NCBI RefSeq assembly: GCF_029203305.1
Contig: NC_089465.1
Location: 992,001-1,056,000 of the forward strand
Direction: 5' to 3'
Length of the DNA: 64,000 bases
Source: Yamadazyma tenuis
Lineage: Eukaryota; Ascomycota; Pichiomycetes; Serinales; Debaryomycetaceae
The notes below the pieces were generated by a model, which was not told where the DNA came from, made no database searches, and worked only from the letters and a program-made list of their open reading frames with translations. Positions 56,917 through 64,000 of the stretch are shown here, one piece after another. Both the position numbers and the translations under genes were made by a program. Position 1 is the first letter of the stretch. Each line of letters begins with the position of its first letter.

Positions 56917-59900
56917 ATGTTCAGAGGCAGTGTAAGACTTGCGATCAATCGGGCTACCATTGCTCGTGCCGTGTGCTCCCGCCCTTCAGCGGTGGCAGGT
57001 ACCCGTTTTTTCGCCTCATCTCGCGCGTATGAAGCGGCAGCAAATGCTTCCACTAAGGTAGCTAACACGTCCTCAGACAATTATGCCACTGTCTACGTGC
57101 CTAAGGCCGGTCTTGACCCTCTAGACACATTTGCTCGTCGTCACATAGGCCCAACCCCCGAAAATGTGGCCCAGATGTTGAAGGAAATGGGATATAGCGA
57201 TCTCGATGAGTTTCTCTCTCAGGCCATTCCTCCTCACGTGCTTCTCAAGCGTAAACTCCAGGTATCTCCAGCTAAGGGCTTCACGGAGCTGGAAATGTTG
57301 GACCATTTACATGAGCTTGCCGGCAAGAACAAGATCGTTCGGTCTTTTATTGGTAAAGGTTACGCTGGTACTCACGTTCCGCCAGTGATCCAACGAAACT
57401 TGTTGGAATCACCCGAATGGTACACCTCCTACACGCCATACCAACCAGAAATCAGTCAGGGCCGTTTAGAGAGTTTGTTGAACTACCAGACCATGATCAC
57501 TTCGCTCACAGGTTTGGATATCGCCAATGCCTCTCTTTTGGACGAAGGTACTGCTGCCGGTGAGGCCATGGCCTTGTCCTTCCACAGTTTACGTGGTAAG
57601 CGTACTCAGTACGTGGTGGATATCAATTTGCATCCACAAACAAAAGAGGTGATTCGGTCGCGTGCTGGTAATATCGGAGTGGAGATTCTTGAACTTAATC
57701 TCGCTTCCGAGGAAGGTGTTGCTGAACTTGAAACCATTGCCAGCAAGGTTTGTGGGGCCCTTGTGCAATATCCTGCCACCGACGGGTCTATCAATGACTA
57801 CTCTCGGATTGGTGATATAGTCCATGCTCAAAAGGGGTTGTTTGCAGTGGCTACTGACTTGTTGGCCTTGACATTACTCAAACCACCTTCGAGCTTTGGG
57901 GCTGATATTGCCTTGGGAAACTCCCAACGGTTCGGGGTTCCCTTTGGCTACGGAGGTCCTCATGCGGCATTCTTCTCCACTACTAATAAATATTCTCGTA
58001 AGATCCCGGGACGAATCATTGGTGTTTCGAAGGATCGGTTGGGAAACAAGGCCTTACGGTTGGCTTTACAAACACGTGAGCAACATATCAAGCGTGAAAA
58101 GGCCACTTCCAACATCTGTACGGCTCAAGCTTTGTTGGCCAATATGGCTGCTATGTATGCGGTTTATCATGGACCTGATGGGCTTCGTCGGATTGCTGGC
58201 CGGGTCTACGGTTACACCAAGATTTTGTCACAAAACCTTGGGGCCCATACGCTCGAAAACACCAGCTTTTTTGATACTTTAACCATCAAACTTGAAGGTA
58301 CTACTGCCGATGAAGTACTTGCATTGGCCTTGAACCAATACGGAATCAACTTATTCAAGGTGAATGATTTGACGGTTTCGGTCACTTTGGACGAAACTGT
58401 CACCAGAGAAGACTTGGGTGCATTGGTCCAAATCTTTGGTGGTGACGCGGGTGTGAGTACTTTGGAAGAACTCCCTGAATTCCCTCAACAATGGACTCGT
58501 ACCGACGAGATCTTGACTCATCCTGTGTTCAACACGCACCATTCAGAAACTGCCATGTTGAGGTACTTGCACTTGTTACAATCCAAAGACTTATCATTGG
58601 CTAACTCAATGATTCCTTTGGGTTCTTGTACCATGAAGTTGAATGCCACGGTGGAAATGTCCACTTTGTCGATGCCAGGATTCACTGCTCTTCACCCATT
58701 TGCTCCGGCTGACCAGGCTGAAGGTTACCGTGAACTTGTGGCTGAATTTGAAAAAGATTTGAATGATATCACTGGATTTGATGCTACCACTTTGATGCCA
58801 AACTCGGGTGCTCAAGGTGAATATACTGGTTTACTGTTGATCAGACAATATCACCAGTCCCGTGGTGACCATGAATCGCGAAACATATGTCTTATCCCTG
58901 TGTCGGCGCACGGTACCAACCCAGCTTCTGCTGCTATGTGTGGATTAAAAGTTGTTCCAGTCAAGTGTTTGGAAAATGGTTCAATTGACCTTGAAGACTT
59001 GAAACAAAAGGCTGAATTACACAGCCAAAACTTATGCTCGATCATGATCACGTATCCTTCAACGTATGGTTTGTTTGAACCTGGTATCAAATCGGCCATC
59101 GACATTGTCCATGAAAATGGGGGGTTGGTGTACCTTGATGGAGCCAACATGAATGCACAAGTGGGATTGACTTCTCCTGGAGATTTGGGAGCGGATGTAT
59201 GTCACTTGAACATCCACAAAACCTTTGCTTTGAGTCACGGTGGTGGTGGTCCTGGTCAAGCTCCGGTATGTGTCAAGGAACACTTGAAGCCCTTTTTACC
59301 TCATCACACACTTGTTTCTACTCCTCATGCCACTTCTGAATCCATTAAAGCTGTTAATTCTGCGCCATTTGGATCTGCGGCTGTTCTTCCAGTGTCATAC
59401 GCTTATATTAAGATGTTGGGAGCCAACCTGTTGCCATACACCTCTGCCATCGCCATGTTAAATGCCAATTACATGATGAAAAAATTACAGGCCCACTACA
59501 AGATTCTTTTCATGGATTTTGCAGCCATTAAGCACTGTGCACATGAATTCATTTTGGACTTACGTGAGTTCAAAACCTTCGGAGTCGAAGCCATCGACGT
59601 GGCTAAGAGATTACAAGATTATGGATTCCATGCCCCAACCATGTCTTTCCCGGTGGCTGGTACTTTAATGATTGAGCCTACTGAATCTGAAAATCTCGAG
59701 GAAATCGACCGGTTTATAGACTCATTGGTGGCTATCCGGGGCGAAATCAAAGCCTACGAAAATGGGGATCCTCTTGGCCAAGTGTTGAAGAATGCTCCTC
59801 ATTCATTGGCCGATGTGGTTTCAACTCCACAAGAAGATTGGGCCTCTAGAGGATACACTCGTGAGCAGGCTGCATACCCACTTCCATTTTTGAAGCAAGC

Positions 59901-60000
59901 TAAATGCTGGCCCACCGTGGCTCGTGTGGATGATGCATACGGGGACATAAACTTGATGTGTACGTGTCCATCTGTTGAGGAGGTTGCCGAGTCGTCTTAA
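56917..60000 (+). CDS. GCV2: Glycine dehydrogenase (decarboxylating), P protein
   Basis: 1027 residues from ATG 56917; the frame to 56875 opens with TTG. A basic presequence of about 60 residues ([19 protein letters not shown]) targets mitochondria. The N-terminal half begins '[17 protein letters not shown]' and carries 'GFGGPH'-like '[14 protein letters not shown]'. The C-terminal half has '[13 protein letters not shown]', '[12 protein letters not shown]', and the pyridoxal-phosphate site '[16 protein letters not shown]' with Lys about 768. It decarboxylates glycine and passes the aminomethyl group to the H protein lipoyl arm. A CTG codon at 59428 replaces a residue that is Gly in the bacterial homologue, consistent with Ser decoding. 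Confidence 0.97.
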   Translation: MFRGSVRLAINRATIARAVCSRPSAVAGTRFFASSRAYEAAANASTKVANTSSDNYATVYVPKAGLDPLDTFARRHIGPTPENVAQMLKEMGYSDLDEFLSQAIPPHVLLKRKLQVSPAKGFTELEMLDHLHELAGKNKIVRSFIGKGYAGTHVPPVIQRNLLESPEWYTSYTPYQPEISQGRLESLLNYQTMITSLTGLDIANASLLDEGTAAGEAMALSFHSLRGKRTQYVVDINLHPQTKEVIRSRAGNIGVEILELNLASEEGVAELETIASKVCGALVQYPATDGSINDYSRIGDIVHAQKGLFAVATDLLALTLLKPPSSFGADIALGNSQRFGVPFGYGGPHAAFFSTTNKYSRKIPGRIIGVSKDRLGNKALRLALQTREQHIKREKATSNICTAQALLANMAAMYAVYHGPDGLRRIAGRVYGYTKILSQNLGAHTLENTSFFDTLTIKLEGTTADEVLALALNQYGINLFKVNDLTVSVTLDETVTREDLGALVQIFGGDAGVSTLEELPEFPQQWTRTDEILTHPVFNTHHSETAMLRYLHLLQSKDLSLANSMIPLGSCTMKLNATVEMSTLSMPGFTALHPFAPADQAEGYRELVAEFEKDLNDITGFDATTLMPNSGAQGEYTGLLLIRQYHQSRGDHESRNICLIPVSAHGTNPASAAMCGLKVVPVKCLENGSIDLEDLKQKAELHSQNLCSIMITYPSTYGLFEPGIKSAIDIVHENGGLVYLDGANMNAQVGLTSPGDLGADVCHLNIHKTFALSHGGGGPGQAPVCVKEHLKPFLPHHTLVSTPHATSESIKAVNSAPFGSAAVLPVSYAYIKMLGANLLPYTSAIAMLNANYMMKKLQAHYKILFMDFAAIKHCAHEFILDLREFKTFGVEAIDVAKRLQDYGFHAPTMSFPVAGTLMIEPTESENLEEIDRFIDSLVAIRGEIKAYENGDPLGQVLKNAPHSLADVVSTPQEDWASRGYTREQAAYPLPFLKQAKCWPTVARVDDAYGDINLMCTCPSVEEVAESS

Positions 60001-60138
60001 ACGGCATACACATATATTGTATAGAAAATATTATAATAGACGAAGCGATTCCTGACAAATTGACGCTCGCATTTCGGGTCGCAATCTCAACAATAGAATT
60101 GCCAAACATCTCTAACGAGACAATCCACTTTTATTATC

Positions 60139-61680
60139 ATGAATCTCGGCTACACGCCCCCGACTCCTCTCGGATATACGCCCCAAACTCCTCTAGGTGG
60201 CACTAGTCCTGTCTCTAGTCCTGCCAGCTCAGCGCCTCCCATAAGTGCCATCCCCACATCGTTTTCTCACGCTCATGCTCCCGCTCCACCTTTCACAACA
60301 CACTCTTCATTTCCCAGCCCACAGGGCCAAGGCTTCCCATCCCAATACCCTCCGCCGGGCCTCCTTCCTCCCAGCGCAGGCTCTAATTTGCAGCAGCCAT
60401 CACAAACCCCTTTGTCGTCACAAAACAATGATTCAGCAGGTTTAACATTCCCATCCACAGACTCCTCCATATCTGACAGATATTCCTACTATTTATCCAC
60501 ACTCCCGCTCTATTGCTCTGATTGGGGCCGTCTACCGGACTTCAGCACCGAGTGTATCGCCTTGTCGCTGTACAAAGAAGGCTTACTGAACAAACTACAG
60601 ATTCTCCATGGAGTTGCCTACGGAAAAGATGCCACCACCGATTATAATGCCGCCAGCTTCAATCCTGGTGCAGATTCCGGTGTCGACACCGACGAGGCGA
60701 AATCCATTGAAGGGTTTGATTTCTACAAGGCGGCCGAGGTTTCGGTGGAATACCCCATCACCAACCTCCAGTGGGATCCAGCAATGGGTTCGGGTAGCCA
60801 TGAACGGCTCGCAGCCTCGAGCGAGGTTCTACGGTTGTTCAAGGTGGACCACGACTCTTTGGACTCCAACAACAACTTCAGAATGTCTCAAACCCATTAC
60901 TTAACCAACAGTACTTCTGGAGCCACTTCCGGTGGGATCATGAATTGTCCACCAGTGACGTCTTTTGACTGGAACAAACTCGAGTCCAACCTCATCATCA
61001 CCGCCAGTGTCGACACCACGTGTACCGTGTGGGATCTCAATCGACTGAACCCCAATCCCGATCCTCATCAAGGGGACTCGGCCTACGTAAAGACTCAATT
61101 GATTGCACACGATCTGGAGGTGTTTGACGTGAAGTTTGTCACCGACTCCACCAATCTCTTTGCTTCGGTAGGGAACGACGGTAGCATAAGAATGTTTGAC
61201 TTGAGACTGCTTGAACATCTGACAATTATCTATGAGCCTTCAAGTGGAACTGGCCCCAGTCGCCACAATTACAACTCCAAAGCGTTGCTCAAGCTAGCCA
61301 CTTCGAACGTCGACCAGAACTACTTGGCTACGATTGGAGTCAACTCGAACCAGGTGATTGTCATTGATACTCGGCTTCCGGGTGTTCCAGTAGCAGTTTT
61401 GGATGGATCTCTTGGAGGTCGTAACTCGGGTGCCATTAATTCCATCAAGTGGCATCCCACTGGAAATTTCCTCCTTACGGGTGGTGATGACTGTCAGGCG
61501 TTGGTGTGGGATTGTAACAATTTCCAATTGCCTAAAGACCATGAGCATCCGTTCGTGGTAGGATCACCGGTTTTGTCGTACGAGGAGTCGCTCGAAGTGA
61601 ATAATGTGTGTTGGAGGGCTCCCATGGGTGACTGGATGGGTGTGGTGAGTGGTAAAGGTTTCCAGGCAGTCCTGATATAA
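60139..61680 (+). CDS. WD40 protein of the DCAF7/WDR68 family (YPL247C-like)
   Basis: 513 residues; S. cerevisiae YPL247C has about 520. The first about 110 residues are Pro/Ser/Thr-rich with a repeated LGYTPxTPLG. Then come WD40 blades: 'VTSFDWNKLESNLIITASVD' with 'TCTVWDLN', 'FASVGNDGSIRMFDLR' with 'LEHLTIIYE', 'QVIVIDTRLPG' and 'SIKWHPTGNFLLTGGDD' with 'QALVWDC'. This is the DCAF7/TTG1/AN11 pattern, a scaffold protein that in animals binds DYRK kinases. The yeast function is poorly known. The last codons and stop lie within the first unit of a tandem array. Confidence 0.88.
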   Translation: MNLGYTPPTPLGYTPQTPLGGTSPVSSPASSAPPISAIPTSFSHAHAPAPPFTTHSSFPSPQGQGFPSQYPPPGLLPPSAGSNLQQPSQTPLSSQNNDSAGLTFPSTDSSISDRYSYYLSTLPLYCSDWGRLPDFSTECIALSLYKEGLLNKLQILHGVAYGKDATTDYNAASFNPGADSGVDTDEAKSIEGFDFYKAAEVSVEYPITNLQWDPAMGSGSHERLAASSEVLRLFKVDHDSLDSNNNFRMSQTHYLTNSTSGATSGGIMNCPPVTSFDWNKLESNLIITASVDTTCTVWDLNRLNPNPDPHQGDSAYVKTQLIAHDLEVFDVKFVTDSTNLFASVGNDGSIRMFDLRLLEHLTIIYEPSSGTGPSRHNYNSKALLKLATSNVDQNYLATIGVNSNQVIVIDTRLPGVPVAVLDGSLGGRNSGAINSIKWHPTGNFLLTGGDDCQALVWDCNNFQLPKDHEHPFVVGSPVLSYEESLEVNNVCWRAPMGDWMGVVSGKGFQAVLI

Positions 61681-61780
61681 AGGGGGAACCCAGGCAGTTC
61701 TAATATAAAGGGGGGGGGATCCAGGCAGTCCTAATATAAAGGGGGGAACCCAGGCAGTCCTCGTGTAATAGGGTCCCAGG
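61662..61780 (+). repeat. Tandem array containing the WD40 gene's stop codon
   Basis: Units begin CCAGGCAGTCCT at 61662, 61690, 61721 and 61750, with a partial unit at 61776. Spacing is 28, 31, 29 and 26 bp. Each full unit contains TAATATAAA or TGATATAAA followed by 5-9 G residues. Unit 1 encodes the last residues (QAVLI) and TAA of the WD40 protein. Confidence 0.88.
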
Positions 61781-62297
61781 CAAATATACTCTTAAGCTTT
61801 TGAAGCTTATTAAACTGCCCTATTTTACTCATCGCCTAAACCTAGTTCACGTGACCATGTCTCTTACTAAAAATAGATCCCCTCCTGAACTGTGAATTGA
61901 GTTTCATGTCTTTGGTAGGCGTACGTGGTATCTGATCCAAGGCTCAAGCGGTGGTGCGACTGAAATTTAGGGCCTTACACCCAGACAAGTTCACAGCCAC
62001 TCCCAAACTTCACTGGTATTCTCACAACGATATCTACTCCTATATTTAAGTGTTTGTGGTGTTAATTCCCCCTTGTAAGCCCCTCAAAAATACCTTATAT
62101 TCTATCTTGAAATCCCCTTAACCTTATACATTTGATCGCAGCCCATACAGGAAATCAATACATTACTACCACAAAAAAATTTTACCAAGCAGCCCAGAAT
62201 TATATCTATATATAACCAGGAAATTCCAATACCACCACCACCACCACCATTCTCAGCCCTTTCGTCAAAATACCGTTTGGCCTTCCGTGAAGTGTTG
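61781..62297. other. Intergenic region upstream of the SKG6-like gene
   Basis: About 515 bp. TAAGCTT/AAGCTTA forms a 7-bp inverted repeat (61793-61809). CACGTG lies at 61848-61853 in GTTCACGTGACC, CGCAGCC at 62137-62143, and a CCA triplet run at about 62229-62250. A TATATATAA sequence near 62210 could be the TATA box. No gene seen. Confidence 0.45.
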
Positions 62298-63884
62298 ATG
62301 AAATTGGTTCCCATCCTCGGGGTCAGGAATACGGACACCAGTACAAAGAAGTTAACCAGACGACAAGACTCCCAAACAATAGATATGGCCAGTGCCGCCG
62401 TGAAAACCCTGGGCCAAGATACGACAGCCTATTCTGCTGATGGATCCGAATCGCCTATTTTCTCGTCAAATCTAAAAAGTTCCACTGCGACTGCGAACTC
62501 ATTTTCTTCTTCTCCATCACAAGGCACCTCATATATGCTGACATCTACTCCCACACCCACACAGGCAACGGGCACCACGGGCAACACCGGTACGGTGTCC
62601 ACGCAAACCACGACCCCCGCCACCACTTCCACCAGCAACCTCACCACGTCTAGGGATCTGGAGTCCACTTCATCTCCATCTTCCCTTGACGACGAGCTGA
62701 GCACCGTTTCTTCAGATACACCCTCCACCAGCAGTTTTGTGGTTCTGTCCGCAAGCGTTCCATCATCATTTGTGGTGTCGATGTCAAGGCGCTCCACTTC
62801 CAGCGCCTCTGTGGTGTCGCTGGAGCCTCTGTCACTGCAGTTATCATCTGAATCTTTTTTTAGCACACCCGCTTTTTCAAGCACTTTCAGCTCCCTGAGT
62901 ACATTTACCACTTCTTCATTCGAGGATTTTTCCAGCCTGTCACTGGTACCTCTGTCAAAACACCAGTCACTGCATGCACCGCTGACCCTGTCGGAAGTGG
63001 CGTCTTCGCTGGAGGTCTTCAAATCTTCCAGCACCGAAGCTTCTTCTTCAGCCACCCTAGTCGAGTCGTCAAGCACCGAGTCCGAAATCACTACATCCCC
63101 GTACGTGGTGTCTGGCTCGTCTACTTTCACCCCATATAGCACGACGCTCTCTAAGCATGGAACTACTATCACCACGTTGGTCACAGTGCCTACGTCGGCT
63201 GCTGAAGATGCTTCACCAAAGAGCTCAGGCACCAACCAAAATGCCAAGCTCATTGGTGGATTGGTCGGGTCCATTGGTGGTACGATTCTTATTGGGTCGT
63301 TGGTGCTTCTCTTTCTCTTTTTGAAGAAGAGAAAGGGCAACTCTCTCAAGAACCAGAACCCCGATTTCAACGACAATTCAAATGATTCTGAATCGGAAGA
63401 GGAGGTAGCCACTGGCAAGCATGGTTTCAAGAAGCTTTTCGGCTCAAGGGCCGGGGTTCATGATAACGATCTCAAAAGCTTTGAGCATATTCCACCAGTT
63501 GCTGATGACGATAACGACGACTTCCAGTACAGAGGGGTCACCAACAATAATCTCGATTCGATATTCAAGCCTCTGGCTTCAAACTCTGGTGGGAATACTA
63601 CTTATTATGGATCTACCGCTGCTGGGTCTACAGGACAAAACAGTAATCTCCATACTCGGTTCAATTCGGTCGCATACCCTAATCAGTACATGGATTTGAA
63701 CGAGGAGGATGAACAATTTGACTTTGGAGACCAACTTCATACTCGTCATTCATCAGACGACGTGGATCCTCGGGTCTATGATGAAATGGATGCAGAGCAT
63801 CATTTATTGGAGCCCACGAACCAGGTGTTTGGTGATAATGCCGTGAGTAACAACCTGCGGTCACGGTTCACGGAAGAGCTTTAA
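62298..63884 (+). CDS. Ser/Thr-rich single-pass membrane protein, SKG6/TOS2-like
   Basis: 528 residues from ATG 62298; the frame opens earlier only with TTG, and an ATG at 62385 is an alternative. The N-terminal about 310 residues are Ser/Thr-rich and lack a clear signal peptide. A transmembrane segment, 'AKLIGGLVGSIGGTILIGSL' then 'VLLFLFLKKRKGN' (about 315-348), resembles the SKG6/Axl2 transmembrane alpha-helix family (PF08693). The cytoplasmic part (about 180 residues) is acidic and ends 'SNNLRSRFTEEL'. S. cerevisiae Skg6 and Tos2 share this layout and localise to sites of polarised growth with Zds/Cdc24 partners. A Mid2/Wsc-type sensor is the other possibility. Confidence 0.6.
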   Translation: MKLVPILGVRNTDTSTKKLTRRQDSQTIDMASAAVKTLGQDTTAYSADGSESPIFSSNLKSSTATANSFSSSPSQGTSYMLTSTPTPTQATGTTGNTGTVSTQTTTPATTSTSNLTTSRDLESTSSPSSLDDELSTVSSDTPSTSSFVVLSASVPSSFVVSMSRRSTSSASVVSLEPLSLQLSSESFFSTPAFSSTFSSLSTFTTSSFEDFSSLSLVPLSKHQSLHAPLTLSEVASSLEVFKSSSTEASSSATLVESSSTESEITTSPYVVSGSSTFTPYSTTLSKHGTTITTLVTVPTSAAEDASPKSSGTNQNAKLIGGLVGSIGGTILIGSLVLLFLFLKKRKGNSLKNQNPDFNDNSNDSESEEEVATGKHGFKKLFGSRAGVHDNDLKSFEHIPPVADDDNDDFQYRGVTNNNLDSIFKPLASNSGGNTTYYGSTAAGSTGQNSNLHTRFNSVAYPNQYMDLNEEDEQFDFGDQLHTRHSSDDVDPRVYDEMDAEHHLLEPTNQVFGDNAVSNNLRSRFTEEL

Positions 63885-64000
63885 CCGGCTGTCTAATATC
63901 TACTACATGGGTCTGGGATTAAAATAGTTAATAGTTAATCAAATTAAGAGTACTTAAAAACTCGCGAAAACTAGGTGAAAAATTTTGTTAACTACCACCA

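Noticed and set aside
62429..63430. 333-codon open frame antisense to the SKG6-like gene
   Set aside because: Ser/Thr codon runs on the + strand give stop-free antisense Asp/Glu/Val-rich sequence; no domain is visible.

Overview
The window is a stretch of nuclear chromosome from a budding yeast (Saccharomycotina), most likely of the CUG-Ser1 ('CTG') clade. Genes are compact, mostly intronless and on both strands, and nearly all products have clear yeast homologues. A gene for a mitochondrial complex I subunit (9671-9835) excludes Saccharomyces-like yeasts that lost complex I. CTG codons fall where relatives have Ser, Gly or Ala rather than Leu: at 43258 and 43267 in RAT1 and at 59428 in GCV2. 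Protein residues quoted here that come from CTG should therefore probably be read as Ser.

Layout. 1-9.5 kb: 3' end of a siderophore transporter, a DUF202 membrane protein, the response regulator SRR1 between two unusually long intergenic regions, a HAL4/SAT4-type kinase, MAM3 and an LtrA-family membrane protein. 9.6-15.2 kb: a mitochondrial cluster (complex I B12 subunit, RSM25, a PPR-like protein, frataxin) with a small membrane protein, then an SP-RING SUMO ligase. 15.4-24.6 kb: a tricalbin whose 5' end is split by an intron after four codons, and RPA190. 24.6-31.5 kb: FUN14-like protein, a pseudophosphatase, FMC1 and IDH1 on a shared promoter, tRNA-Val(AAC), AGP2 and a secreted double-psi-beta-barrel protein. 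31.9-45.6 kb: ESL1/2-like PIN protein, a ribosomal L40 gene without ubiquitin, MLP1/TPR and RAT1. 45.7-54.4 kb: a diacylglycerol-kinase-fold protein, an MFS sugar-type transporter, VHT1 (biotin), a GPI wall protein and DPB11. 55-64 kb: TEF1, GCV2, a DCAF7-type WD40 protein and an SKG6-like membrane protein.

There is no operon logic. Neighbours are linked mainly by divergent promoters: FMC1/IDH1, RSM25/PPR, frataxin/membrane protein, RPL40/MLP1 and wall protein/DPB11. AAAATTTT-type motifs sit in several of those that serve mitochondrial or growth genes.

The observations I find most worth following are: a perfect 15-bp inverted repeat just upstream of the GCV2 start; the unfused L40 gene; an SP-RING interrupted by about 60 residues; a tandem array that copies the stop-codon region of the WD40 gene; and several short promoter minisatellites and palindromes. 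No transposon, CRISPR array or clear horizontally acquired island was seen. Many reading frames on this window open with GTG or TTG; I moved such starts to the first plausible ATG, or to a spliced exon.
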